64,000 bases of DNA from Streptococcus sp. 29896 (GCF_032594915.1 NZ_CP118733.1:1302001-1366000); one strand, 5' to 3'; positions 17,916-26,771 are shown, counted from the first letter of the stretch. A program made the numbers and translations. The notes: generated from the sequence alone by a model not told the origin.

Positions 17916-19094
17916 TCAACGTGTGACAATGACTGCTGTTCCCATACCTCCACCGATACAGAGGGTCGCAAGTCCACATTTGGCATCACGTTTTTGCATT
18001 TCATGGAGAAGGGTCACAAAGATGCGGGCTCCTGACGCTCCGATTGGATGGCCTAGGGCAATGGCACCTCCATTTACATTGACAATATCCGTATTGAGGT
18101 CTAGGTCTTTGTTAACTGCACATGCTTGTGCCGCAAAGGCTTCATTGGATTCCACCAAGTCTAAATCGGCAACAGTCAGACCAGCTTTTTCCAAGGCTTT
18201 TCGGCTGGCATAGATTGGACCGCAGCCCATCAGCTCTGGTTCCAAACCTGCGCTAGCATAGGACTTAATCGTTGCTAGGACTGGCAAACCAAGCTCTGCA
18301 GCCTTTTCACTGCTCATCACAACGACAGCAGCTGCCCCATCATTGATACCAGAAGCATTTCCGGCTGTAACCGTTCCATCCTTCTTGAAAGCTGGACGAA
18401 GTTTGGCCATGCCTTCTAAGCTGGCATTTTCACGTGGGTATTCATCAGTGTCAAATAGGATTGGATCGCCTTTGCGTTGCGGAATGCTCACTGGCACAAT
18501 CTCATCTTTAAATTTTCCTGCTTTGATTGCTGCCATGGCTTTTTCTTGGGATGCAACTGCAAATGCATCTTGTTGTTCACGGCTGATGCCGTATTTGGCT
18601 GCTACATTTTCAGCAGTAATGCCCATATGAATCGGTTCAAAGGCATCTGTCAAGCCATCCACGAGCATGGTATCTAAAACCTTACTATGCCCCATCCGCG
18701 AACCCCAACGTTGATTTTGTAGAACATAGGCTGCCTGGCTCATGTTTTCAGCACCACCTGCAATGACAACATCTGCATCTCCAAGGAGAACAGCCTGGGC
18801 AGCTAATTGGATGGTTTTTAGACCAGAACCACAGACCTTATTGATGGTGTAAGAAGGGGTTGATATTGGAATACCTGCCTTCACACTGATTTGACGGGCG
18901 ACGTTTTGCCCCAAACCAGCACTCAAGACATTCCCAAAAATCAGTTCATCTACCATATCTGGTGAGAGTTGAATTTTTTCTAAGGCAGCTTTGACTACTG
19001 TCACACCTAAATCAACAGCTGGAACATCTTTTAAAGAGCCTCCGTAACTGCCAATCGGTGTCCGAACAGCCGCAACAATAACAGCTTCTTTCAT
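17916..19094 (-). CDS. acetyl-CoA C-acetyltransferase (thiolase)
   Basis: A 392-aa biosynthetic-type thiolase that condenses two acetyl-CoA into acetoacetyl-CoA. The catalytic residues are visible as NKVCGSGLK (nucleophilic Cys, about 89), [10 protein letters not shown] (His) and CIGGGMG (acid/base Cys near the C-terminus). GGAGGAGAG precedes the ATG. It sits between hbd and the transporter with short gaps, so the three are one operon. Gene names atoB, thlA and phaA are all used for this function. Confidence 0.95.
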   Translation of the reverse strand: MKEAVIVAAVRTPIGSYGGSLKDVPAVDLGVTVVKAALEKIQLSPDMVDELIFGNVLSAGLGQNVARQISVKAGIPISTPSYTINKVCGSGLKTIQLAAQAVLLGDADVVIAGGAENMSQAAYVLQNQRWGSRMGHSKVLDTMLVDGLTDAFEPIHMGITAENVAAKYGISREQQDAFAVASQEKAMAAIKAGKFKDEIVPVSIPQRKGDPILFDTDEYPRENASLEGMAKLRPAFKKDGTVTAGNASGINDGAAAVVVMSSEKAAELGLPVLATIKSYASAGLEPELMGCGPIYASRKALEKAGLTVADLDLVESNEAFAAQACAVNKDLDLNTDIVNVNGGAIALGHPIGASGARIFVTLLHEMQKRDAKCGLATLCIGGGMGTAVIVTR

Positions 19095-19109
19095 CTTCTC
19101 TCCTCCTTC

Positions 19110-19958
19110 TTAATACTTGAAGAATCCTTCGCCTGTCTTACGACCAAGCTTACCAGATTCTACCATCTTTTTAAGGAGCGGTGCAGGACGATATTTTGGA
19201 TCATTGAAGCCTGTACTGAGGACATTCATAATGGCAAGAACCACATCCAAACCAATCAAATCAGCCAAGGCAAGCGGACCAATTGGATGGTTGGCCCCTA
19301 ATTTCATAGCCGTATCAATTTCTTCTGCTGTTGCCACACCTTCTCCTAAGACAAAAACTGCTTCGTTGACCATTGGAATCAAGATACGGTTGACAACAAA
19401 TCCATAAGAATCGGCCACTCGAACTGCTGTTTTATTGATTTTTGCAGTCACTTCCTCCACCACAGCAGCTGTTTCTGGTGAGGTTTGAATGGCACGGATG
19501 ACTTCAACTAGTTTCATCAAAGGTGCTGGGTTGAAGAAATGCATCCCCAAAACCTTATCAGGACGACCAGTTGCTGCTGCAATATCCGTTATAGACAAGG
19601 AAGAGGTGTTGGATGCCAAGATAGTTTCTGGAGGAGTTAGCTCATCCAACTGCTTAAAGATGCTAAGTTTGATATCCCGATTTTCAGTTGCTGCTTCAAT
19701 CACCAACTGCACACCTTTTGCATCTGCATAATCAACTGAAGGAATCAAGCGTGCCATCGCTTGGTCTGCTTCATCCTGGGTCATTCTTTCCTTGTCAACC
19801 GCCCGGTCAAATTGCTTTTTAATACCTGCTAAGCCGCGTTCAACAAATTCCATTTTAATGTCATTGAGGTAAACGGTGAAGCCTGCTTGTGCAAAAACTT
19901 GCGCAATACCGCTTCCCATTTGTCCTGAACCAATGACCATAACTTTTGTAATTTCCAT
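19110..19958 (-). CDS. hbd: 3-hydroxybutyryl-CoA dehydrogenase
   Basis: A 282-aa NAD(P)-dependent enzyme that reduces acetoacetyl-CoA to (S)-3-hydroxybutyryl-CoA. It shows the Rossmann motif [13 protein letters not shown], the catalytic His in [15 protein letters not shown] and the C-terminal GRKTGEGFF. It is a stand-alone Hbd, not a FadB fusion. The S stereochemistry, known for the family, means a second pair of hydratases is needed to reach the R-isomer used by PHA synthase. AAGGAG precedes the start. Confidence 0.95.
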   Translation of the reverse strand: MEITKVMVIGSGQMGSGIAQVFAQAGFTVYLNDIKMEFVERGLAGIKKQFDRAVDKERMTQDEADQAMARLIPSVDYADAKGVQLVIEAATENRDIKLSIFKQLDELTPPETILASNTSSLSITDIAAATGRPDKVLGMHFFNPAPLMKLVEVIRAIQTSPETAAVVEEVTAKINKTAVRVADSYGFVVNRILIPMVNEAVFVLGEGVATAEEIDTAMKLGANHPIGPLALADLIGLDVVLAIMNVLSTGFNDPKYRPAPLLKKMVESGKLGRKTGEGFFKY

Positions 19959-20053
19959 TTTTTCTCCTTATCTCATTCATCAGATCGCCATGGATCTTGC
20001 TGTTTGAAAGCAGGAAACTGGTCCCTACTTCCAGTTGCTTACAAAATCAGAAC

Positions 20054-20097
20054 CCCAGATAGTTCTCGGTTCAGCCTATTGCAATGAACCATCTGGG
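20054..20097 (-). terminator. hairpin between acd and hbd
   Basis: CCCAGATAGTTC (20054-20065) pairs with GAACCATCTGGG (20086-20097). The minus-strand tail is only moderately T-rich, so it may attenuate transcription into hbd instead of stopping it. Confidence 0.5.
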
Positions 20098-20122
20098 ATT
20101 TCTGAGGTTTGAAGAGCAAGGG

Positions 20123-21328
20123 TTAGATGAAAGCACCGATGCCAGTGAGTTCACGGGCAACAATCATGGCATTAATTTCGTGTGTGCCTTCGTAAGTGTA
20201 AATAGCTTCCGCATCTGTGAAGAAACGAGCCACTTCTGTTTCATAGGTAATACCATTACCACCACAGACTTCACGCGCTAAGGCAACCGTTTCTCTCATG
20301 CGGAGGGAATTGTGCAGCTTCGCCAATGATGAGTTGAGCATCTCTTCTGTACCAGACTCTTGGATTTCAGCAATACGTGCTGAGTAGGCAATGGCTGCCT
20401 GTACATTTGCTTGCATACGTGCCAATTTTTCTTGTACCAATTGGAAACCACCCAGTTTGCGGCCAAATTGCTCACGTGTCGTTGTCAAACGAAGGGCTGC
20501 ATTGAAGGCACCTGCTGCGGTTCCCATGGCAATATAAGCAACGTCAGCTCGAGTGCGAACGAAGATTTTCGCCACATCACCATAGCCATTGATGTTAACC
20601 AAACGGTCATCTTCATGAACTTCTACATCCTTCAAAGTAATATGCCCATTGTTGACAATACGCAGGGCAATCTTATGCTCAACGTTTTCAACAGACAAGC
20701 CTGGGCTACCTTTTTTCACCATGAAGCACTTGATTTTCTTGCTTTCCACATCTCGAGCAAAGACTGGAATGAAGTCAGCTGTCTTGGCACCACCAATCCA
20801 ACGTTTTTCACCGTTCAATACCCAGACATCACCTTTACGCTCAGCTGTTGTTGCAAGACCACCTGCAATATCTGAACCATGGTCAGGCTCTGTCAAGGCG
20901 AAACAGGTCTGTGCTTCAAAGTTACGAACTGGTGTACCAAAGCGTTCGATCTGCTCAGGACTACCACCGATCAGAATAGTGTTGTAGCCCAAGCCACCGT
21001 GTACAGTATAGAAGGTTGCTACTGATGGATCAAAGCGTGCCATTTCCAAATAAAGGAAAGCATTGTAGAGCTCACCAGCTTTCCAAGATCCTTCACGACC
21101 AACGAAGAGGTCAGGATGGGTCATGATTTTCGCTGCAGCGAAAGCTCCAAGGATTTCTTCACGTGGTAACAATGCTTTTTCATAGCTATCAATCAAGACT
21201 GGACGGATGCGTGTTTCCATCTCTTGACGTAAGTGTTTCAAGACCTTTAATTCGCCTTCGGTTAATTTTTCCGCATAACCAAACAAATCTTCTGGATACA
21301 ACTCTTTAGCTAATTCTTTTACTGACAT
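20123..21328 (-). CDS. acyl-CoA dehydrogenase (glutaryl-CoA dehydrogenase-like)
   Basis: A 401-aa FAD enzyme. The flavin/substrate segment is CFALTEPDHGSD and the catalytic Glu is present in TYEGTHEINAMIVARELTG, in the form seen in glutaryl-CoA dehydrogenase-like members. It could oxidise butyryl-CoA to crotonyl-CoA or work in reverse with a suitable donor, but no etfAB genes are in the window. AAAAGGAG precedes the ATG. It heads the acd-hbd-thl-transporter set and its promoter carries a cre-like site. Confidence 0.9.
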   Translation of the reverse strand: MSVKELAKELYPEDLFGYAEKLTEGELKVLKHLRQEMETRIRPVLIDSYEKALLPREEILGAFAAAKIMTHPDLFVGREGSWKAGELYNAFLYLEMARFDPSVATFYTVHGGLGYNTILIGGSPEQIERFGTPVRNFEAQTCFALTEPDHGSDIAGGLATTAERKGDVWVLNGEKRWIGGAKTADFIPVFARDVESKKIKCFMVKKGSPGLSVENVEHKIALRIVNNGHITLKDVEVHEDDRLVNINGYGDVAKIFVRTRADVAYIAMGTAAGAFNAALRLTTTREQFGRKLGGFQLVQEKLARMQANVQAAIAYSARIAEIQESGTEEMLNSSLAKLHNSLRMRETVALAREVCGGNGITYETEVARFFTDAEAIYTYEGTHEINAMIVARELTGIGAFI

Positions 21329-21353
21329 TGTAAGACTCCTTTTAAAAAATATT

Positions 21354-21413
21354 TGTGAAGCGTTTACATTTTGTTGACACTACCATCATATATCGAAATT
21401 ACATAAAAATCTA
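21354..21413 (-). promoter_or_regulatory. promoter and cre-like operator of the acd operon
   Basis: TAGATT (21408-21413) and TATGAT (21385-21390) are 17 bases apart on the minus strand. TGTAAACGCTTCACA (21354-21368, minus strand) lies downstream of the start point, close to the ribosome site. It is 12 of 15 identical to the element at 16536-16550. Confidence 0.55.
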
Positions 21414-21545
21414 CTTAATAAAAATTGATAAAACTATTAGTTTGTCTAATAATATTTCACAAACTATCCCAAACGGTTTATTCCTTTTGATTTAGGTCTA
21501 TTTCTCCAAATTTTGAAAAGGATTTTTCGTCTTTGTGAAATTAAA

Positions 21546-21570
21546 AAGAACAGGGACAAACCCTGTTCGG
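21546..21570 (-). terminator. terminator of the phaJ-fabK-like operon
   Basis: GAACAGGG pairs with CCCTGTTC over a five-base loop. The minus strand continues TTTTTAA. Confidence 0.8.
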
Positions 21571-21590
21571 TAGATAAAATTGGTGGCTTC

Positions 21591-22520
21591 TTAGATAGAT
21601 AAACCTGCTAAGACTTGTTTGGCTTCGGCAAACAGGTCTTCGATAATGGCTTTTGTCGGTTTGATTTCTTTGACCAAGCCAGCAATCTGGCCTGCCATAA
21701 GGGAGCCATTTTTCACATCGCCCTCTTTGACCGCCTTGGACAAGGCTCCCATGGTTATTTTCTCTAACTCATGACGTGAAATATCCTGGCTTTCTAGCTC
21801 CAAATACTTGGTTGTCAAATCATTTCGAATACAGCGTACAGGCGCACCAAACTTGCGGCCAGTCACAACCGTCGATGTATCCACCGCATCCAGAACTGCT
21901 TGTTTGTAGCTATCTGGAATTGGGCACTCTTTGGCTGCTAGGAAGATAGTCCCCATTTGCACACCTTCAGCTCCAAGAGCATAAGCGGCTACTAGTCCAT
22001 GGCCATCGGCAACACCGCCTGCACAGATAACAGGAATATCGACATTGGCAACCACCTGACGGGTCAAAGGCATACTGGTCATCTCCCCAATGTGGCCCCC
22101 TGCTTCCATCCCTTCGGCAACGACAGCGTCGCAACCCAACTCTTGCATTTTTTGCGCTAGTTTGACTGATGGAATGACGGGGATGACAATGACACCCGCT
22201 TCCTTTAACCGTGGCATATAGGGTTTAGGAGTCCCTGCTCCTGTAGTGACAACCTTAACACCTTCTTCGATCAACACTTCGACAATTTCTGCTACATTAT
22301 CCATCATGAGCATCAAGTTGACGGCAAAGGGTTTGTCAGTTAAGGCCTTGGTTAAGCGAATCTCTTCACGCACTTCCTCAGCAGTCAGACCACCTGAGGC
22401 AAGAATCCCCAGACCACCTGCATTGGAAACGGCACTCACCAATTGATGGCGTGAAATTTGGGCCATAGCCCCTTGAAATACTGGGTACTGAATGCCCAAC
22501 AATTCTGTTACACGATTCAT
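21591..22520 (-). CDS. FabK-like enoyl reductase / nitronate monooxygenase family flavoprotein
   Basis: A 309-aa FMN-dependent TIM barrel with PVFQGAMAQISRHQLVSAVS, VVTTGAGTPKPYM, and EGMEAGGHIGEMTSM, all close to streptococcal FabK (enoyl-ACP reductase II). The housekeeping fabK normally lies in the fatty-acid synthesis cluster; this copy lies next to phaJ, 113 bp downstream, with GAGGAGG at its own start. It may reduce crotonyl-CoA or another enoyl thioester, or be a 2-nitropropane dioxygenase relative. Its placement suggests a role in setting the fate of crotonyl-CoA. That role is inferred. Confidence 0.82.
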   Translation of the reverse strand: MNRVTELLGIQYPVFQGAMAQISRHQLVSAVSNAGGLGILASGGLTAEEVREEIRLTKALTDKPFAVNLMLMMDNVAEIVEVLIEEGVKVVTTGAGTPKPYMPRLKEAGVIVIPVIPSVKLAQKMQELGCDAVVAEGMEAGGHIGEMTSMPLTRQVVANVDIPVICAGGVADGHGLVAAYALGAEGVQMGTIFLAAKECPIPDSYKQAVLDAVDTSTVVTGRKFGAPVRCIRNDLTTKYLELESQDISRHELEKITMGALSKAVKEGDVKNGSLMAGQIAGLVKEIKPTKAIIEDLFAEAKQVLAGLSI

Positions 22521-22633
22521 GTGTGTTCCTCCTCGAATGTAAAATCTATCACAAGCTTATCATAGCTAGGGGGTGATTTCAATACTTGGTCTATTAGAAC
22601 TTATTATAGTAAGTCTTATAAACTATTAGAGCC

Positions 22634-23035
22634 TTATTTAGGAGGGATAACTTGGGCGACTCCAGCAATGACTTTTTGCCCGTCTTGGTTGGTGACAAGG
22701 GTGTCTAAAGTCAGCCATCCTTTTTCATCAATGGCGCTAATGCGAGCAGTCGCCGTAAGAGTATCACCAATCGCAACTGGCTTCAGGAAACGGAGGTCTT
22801 GGCCCAGATAGATAGTGCCAGGACCCGGTAAATACATCCCCAATACTGTCGAAATAAAGGATGCTCCTAACATACCATGAGCAATTCGCTTCTTAAACAT
22901 CCCTTGTGATGCTTCAACCTCGTTGGTGTGAGCAGGGTTTAAATCACCCGAAATCCCTGCAAATAAGACCACATCTGTCTCTGTAACTGTCTTAGAAAAA
23001 CTAGCTGATTGTCCAATTTCAAATACTTTTGACAT
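22634..23035 (-). CDS. phaJ: (R)-specific enoyl-CoA hydratase (MaoC-like)
   Basis: A 133-aa single hotdog MaoC-family hydratase. The hydratase-2 motif is intact as GISGDLNPAHTN, placing Asp31 and His36 exactly where Aeromonas PhaJ has its catalytic pair. PhaJ hydrates crotonyl-CoA to (R)-3-hydroxybutyryl-CoA, the monomer for PHA synthase. AAAAGGAG precedes the ATG. It is divergent from an alpha/beta hydrolase and is followed by the FabK-like gene. Confidence 0.92.
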   Translation of the reverse strand: MSKVFEIGQSASFSKTVTETDVVLFAGISGDLNPAHTNEVEASQGMFKKRIAHGMLGASFISTVLGMYLPGPGTIYLGQDLRFLKPVAIGDTLTATARISAIDEKGWLTLDTLVTNQDGQKVIAGVAQVIPPK

Positions 23036-23058
23036 CTTCTTACTCCTTTTTCTTTGGT

Positions 23059-23086
23059 TTGATTTTCGACTATCTTTGTGTATAAT
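23059..23086 (+). promoter_or_regulatory. promoter of the alpha/beta hydrolase
   Basis: TTGATT (23059-23064) and TATAAT (23081-23086) are 16 bases apart, about 20 bases before the start codon. Confidence 0.65.
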
Positions 23087-23105
23087 GTGTGGGAAAGGTA
23101 CAATT

Positions 23106-24026
23106 ATGAAGCACTATCCATATCACTATCATGATCTATCAAATGGCGAAAGAATCGCCTATCGTACAGCCGGATCCACAGGTCCCTACCTCCTTCTTAT
23201 CCATGGCAATCTTAGTTCATCTACCCATTTCCAACACTTGATGAAAGCTCTCGAGCAGGAATGCCAATTGATTGCCGTCGATATGCGGGGGTTTGGACGA
23301 TCTAGTTATCACAAGTCCCTCCATGCCCTACAGGACTTGGCAGAAGACTTGCTCGAATTGATGGATGCCTTGTCCATTTCAGCCTACTCCATTCTTGGCT
23401 GGTCCACAGGTGGAGGAGTTGCACTTGAAATGGCTGCCAGCCGTCCAACTGCCATTCAGCGTCTGTTCTTATTATCTTCAGTTGGTGTACAAGGCTACCT
23501 GCCACCTAGCAAATCCAGGCTTGTGTCGTTTAATATTTTACCGATTTTGGCCAACACAAACCCAGCCTTAGCCAAGTGGAATCCTGTCTTACAACGGATT
23601 GAATATGCCTTAAAATCAGGTCAAGAATCCTTGATGAGAAAGATCCTCTCCCCCTTGTATCAAAACACTCCCATTTCGGATGAAGATTTTAGACTCTACA
23701 TGGAAGCTGCCTGTCAACAGCGCAATTATTCGGATATTTGCCTCTTGCTATTCACCTTTAACATGACCAATCGGCACAATGGATTTGTGGCTGGTAACAA
23801 CAGGATTCAGCAGGTTACCTGTCCTGTCCACATCTTGCACGGCACATCAGATGATGTCGTTAGTCTGGAATCTGCCTACCTAACTGCCCACTACCTTTCT
23901 CAGGCTACTTTGCAGTTTTTTGATGCAGGGCATTCCATCTTAACAGACCAGCCACAAGCGTTACTGGCTAGCATCCGCCAAGCACTTTTTGACAACTCAG
24001 GCAGACAAATCACATTTAAGCTTTGA
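23106..24026 (+). CDS. alpha/beta hydrolase
   Basis: A 306-aa serine hydrolase: oxyanion segment LLIHGNLSSS, nucleophile elbow GWSTGGG (Ser100), acid in HGTSDDVV and His in FDAGHSI. I start at ATG 23106 (MKHYPYHYH) with AAAGG upstream; the frame extends to 23076 but that region contains the promoter. It is the only plus-strand gene inside the PHA block, between phaC and phaJ. Candidate roles are hydrolysis of 3-hydroxybutyrate oligomers or of acyl-CoA; the sequence does not decide. No signal peptide. Confidence 0.87.
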   Translation: MKHYPYHYHDLSNGERIAYRTAGSTGPYLLLIHGNLSSSTHFQHLMKALEQECQLIAVDMRGFGRSSYHKSLHALQDLAEDLLELMDALSISAYSILGWSTGGGVALEMAASRPTAIQRLFLLSSVGVQGYLPPSKSRLVSFNILPILANTNPALAKWNPVLQRIEYALKSGQESLMRKILSPLYQNTPISDEDFRLYMEAACQQRNYSDICLLLFTFNMTNRHNGFVAGNNRIQQVTCPVHILHGTSDDVVSLESAYLTAHYLSQATLQFFDAGHSILTDQPQALLASIRQALFDNSGRQITFKL

Positions 24027-24070
24027 GAATAGAGCAACTTCGCGCTCTGCCTTTTCCCAAACACTGATAA

Positions 24071-24108
24071 AATACCTACCTATCTCAGGATAGATAGGTA
24101 TTTTTTTT
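24071..24108. terminator. bidirectional terminator between hydrolase and phaC
   Basis: AATACCTA with CTATC on the left pairs with ATAGATAGGTATT on the right. A run of eight T follows on the plus strand, and the minus strand tail is moderately T-rich. It serves two convergent genes. Confidence 0.75.
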
Positions 24109-25177
24109 AATCATCATGGGTTTTATAAAAATCCATGAGTTTTGGTATGACTTGCTCACGTGAACGCTTGCTGACAAACAGGCCGATATGCCCAGATTCG
24201 TAGTAAACAGTCTCCGTATCTTTTGAACCGACGAGTTTTGGAAGTGGCTCAGAAGCCAGGGTCGGAACCTGGTCGTCTCGTTTGGCAATAATATTGAGCA
24301 GGGGTTGTTTGATGTTCTTCAAATTCACGGTTTCATCCCCAATTTTCAACTCACCCTTGACTAGCTTGTTGTCATGGTACATATCGTTGGTAAACTGGCG
24401 AATAGTGGCCCCTGCTTGATCTGGACTGTCAAAAATCCAACTTTCAAGTGCCAAGAAGTTTGTCATGGCTTTTTCATTATCTAATTTATCGACCAGATCT
24501 AGATATTTATTGGTAGTTAATTTGATTGGTGACAAGAGCAGGAAACCATTGTTCATGATTTCGCCAGAAACATTGCCATATGCCTCCACCATGCTGTCTG
24601 CATCCAGGTATTTTCCCCATTGGAAGAGCAATTTATCACATGGAGAAAAATCAATCGGTGCAACAACGGTTACCAGGTTTTTAACCAAATCTGGATTGAG
24701 GGCTGTGAAGATGGTCGCAAAATTCGCCCCCTGACAGATACCAAAGAAATTAATCTTATCTGCGCCAGAATGTTCCAAAACAGCTTCCACACAGTTACGC
24801 ATATAACCTTGAATATAGTCTTCCATGGTGATAAACATATCATCTTTAGTCGGGTAGCCCCAGTCAATCACATAAAGGTCCGCACCAGCATTGAGCAAGT
24901 CTTCTACAAAACTATTGCCTTCCTGCAGGTCTAACATATAATACTTGTTGACTAAAGCATAGGAAATCAAGGTTGGGGTCTTTAGTGGACGCTTAACCTT
25001 TGGAACAAAGTGATACAAGACCAGCTTATCTTCTGTATAAATCACTTCTTTTTCAGATACGCCGCCTCTAGGTCTTTCCAACTTTGTCAAGGTCTCAATC
25101 CCTTTTAACAAGCGTTGCTGAGACTCCAAGGCGTCTTGAAAATTCTTTCGTGGAACCGTAAACAAATCTTCAAACAT
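24107..25177 (-). CDS. phaC: class III PHA synthase, PhaC subunit
   Basis: PhaC polymerises (R)-3-hydroxyacyl-CoA into polyester at granule surfaces. Using the third of three consecutive ATG codons (best spaced from AAAGGAG) the protein is 356 aa. The lipase-like box is GICQG with nucleophile Cys148; the general Asp is in KRDDQVP (301/302) and His330 in ESGHIG. These match Cys149, Asp302 and His331 of the Allochromatium class III enzyme. Class III enzymes need PhaE, encoded immediately upstream. All catalytic residues are intact. In a Streptococcus this is unexpected. Confidence 0.95.
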   Translation of the reverse strand: MFEDLFTVPRKNFQDALESQQRLLKGIETLTKLERPRGGVSEKEVIYTEDKLVLYHFVPKVKRPLKTPTLISYALVNKYYMLDLQEGNSFVEDLLNAGADLYVIDWGYPTKDDMFITMEDYIQGYMRNCVEAVLEHSGADKINFFGICQGANFATIFTALNPDLVKNLVTVVAPIDFSPCDKLLFQWGKYLDADSMVEAYGNVSGEIMNNGFLLLSPIKLTTNKYLDLVDKLDNEKAMTNFLALESWIFDSPDQAGATIRQFTNDMYHDNKLVKGELKIGDETVNLKNIKQPLLNIIAKRDDQVPTLASEPLPKLVGSKDTETVYYESGHIGLFVSKRSREQVIPKLMDFYKTHDD

Positions 25178-25201
25178 CATCATTCTCCTTTCTCTCTAGT
25201 T

Positions 25202-26494
25202 TTATTTATCCGTTTTTTTGCTCGTTTTCGGCTTGGTCACCTTTGCATCTTCTTTTGGCTCTTTGAGTTCCTTGAGCTCACGCTTGAGTTTATTGACCTC
25301 GCGTTTCAAATCCTGTACTTTCTTGTAAAGGCTGCGGGCATCACTCTCTAGTACGACTGGAAGATTTTTCAGAGACAGTTCTAATAGTTTATTGCGAGCA
25401 ATGACAAATTGAGCATTAGAGGTGCCAAATTTGGCTAAGAGTTGAGAAAATTCATCGGAGTAGAAATACTCTTGCAAGGTTTTTTCGACTTCGTTGGACC
25501 AATGTTGGTAAAATTCTTTATAGGTTTGCGGTTGCTCCCCTTTTTTAACCAGCTCTGCGTATTCTTCCAATAAGCCCTTGGCACGTTTACGAGTTACTTG
25601 GGCTAATTTCTGCTGAAATTCAACACTGGTCAGCAAAAGTTGGATACTATTGTCAATAAAGGCATTGTGGCGCTCAATTTTCTCTGTATTGTTACCCATG
25701 CCTGGAACCCGCAAGAGCGGTGCTACAGTTTCCTCGTACTGTTTTTTCCAAACCTCAAAATACTCCGCTAATTTGTCCGTATCCCCATGTGCCCCTTCGA
25801 CATAAAGGCGCGCTAAATCAAAGAAGGATTCCGCCCAAGGTCCTAGGAATTTTACCCAATTATCTTTCATGGTTTGGCTCAATTGGTATGGAGCATCAAC
25901 TAGCTGCCTCAATTGGGCTGGGATAAAAGGCTGGACAAAGTCTGTATAAAATTGCTGTCCATCTGCCAACCATTTTTCCATCATCTCTTTCCCATCTGCT
26001 TCCAATGGCTTAGAATAGAGGTCTCTCAGATTATCAAAGTATCGATAGAATGACAAAAAATGCTGGTTGGCATCCATCATTTTCAAAAAGACACTATAGG
26101 ACTCCGAATCCATAGCATCGAGTAATCGACTAGGGTTAAATTGCTGGCGGTAGAAATCCAAATAGGTGTTCATATCCGGAAATTGTGCCATATAATTCCC
26201 CAAAGGTCCTTCTTTCACTGCTTTTTCCATCTGCTCTGTCCAGCTGGATTGAAATTTATTCCACGATTCAAAGGCTGGATGGGAAAAAGGAAGTGGGTAA
26301 GCTGGTGTGAAACCTGCAGGCTGAAACGCCTTCATATAGTCATTGAAAAATTGTTGTTGGGCAGTCCACAAATCCTGTAAATTGGAAGAACTGCTACTTG
26401 TTGACGTTTGGTTGAGCGGAAACATGGACTGCCATTGTTCAGCCAGTTTCTTCTGGGCCTCAAACCACTGGTTCATAGAATTGAAATCCACCAT
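25202..26494 (-). CDS. phaE: class III PHA synthase, PhaE subunit
   Basis: PhaE activates PhaC and helps form the synthase complex. The 430-aa protein opens with a Trp/Gln-rich helical region (NQWFEAQKKLAEQWQSMF), has the PhaE-type helical core, and ends in a coiled coil followed by a Lys-rich tail (KREVNKLKRELKELKEPKE and on to KKTDK). The ATG at 26494 has GGAGG at six bases. It is 24 bp upstream of phaC and shares its operon. It is longer than many PhaE proteins, the extra being the charged tail. No phasin or PhaR gene lies nearby. Confidence 0.9.
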   Translation of the reverse strand: MVDFNSMNQWFEAQKKLAEQWQSMFPLNQTSTSSSSSNLQDLWTAQQQFFNDYMKAFQPAGFTPAYPLPFSHPAFESWNKFQSSWTEQMEKAVKEGPLGNYMAQFPDMNTYLDFYRQQFNPSRLLDAMDSESYSVFLKMMDANQHFLSFYRYFDNLRDLYSKPLEADGKEMMEKWLADGQQFYTDFVQPFIPAQLRQLVDAPYQLSQTMKDNWVKFLGPWAESFFDLARLYVEGAHGDTDKLAEYFEVWKKQYEETVAPLLRVPGMGNNTEKIERHNAFIDNSIQLLLTSVEFQQKLAQVTRKRAKGLLEEYAELVKKGEQPQTYKEFYQHWSNEVEKTLQEYFYSDEFSQLLAKFGTSNAQFVIARNKLLELSLKNLPVVLESDARSLYKKVQDLKREVNKLKRELKELKEPKEDAKVTKPKTSKKTDK

Positions 26495-26568
26495 TCATTT
26501 CCTCCTTCTGAATGACCAATCACTTGGTGTGTTAATAAGACAATTAGGGACAGTCTGTCTATGATTTT

Positions 26569-26601
26569 ATTCTAGTCTATCTATATAATGATTTCAATCA
26601 T
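26569..26601 (-). promoter_or_regulatory. phaEC promoter with palindromic operator
   Basis: On the minus strand TTGAAA (26592-26597) and TAGAAT (26569-26574) are 17 bases apart. A perfect palindrome ATGATT-TC-AATCAT (26588-26601) covers the -35 box, an obvious place for a repressor or activator dimer. Confidence 0.55.
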
Positions 26602-26691
26602 AGGAGGCTCATTAGGGACTTAGACTTATTAATAGGCGCTACAAGTCTGACTAATAATTTTATAGGACTTGCTCTCTAAGCCATAACAAAA

Positions 26692-26739
26692 AAGCCTAGC
26701 TTGAGGTTCCAATCCCCCTTGCTAGGCTTGTTTTTTATT
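26692..26739 (-). terminator. terminator of the M26 protease gene
   Basis: AAGCCTAGC (26692-26700) pairs with GCTAGGCTT (26721-26729). T and A runs flank it on both sides, so it works in either direction. Confidence 0.8.
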
Positions 26740-26771
26740 TTAAAAGAGTTAGATGCTTCAAGCTCCTTCTT

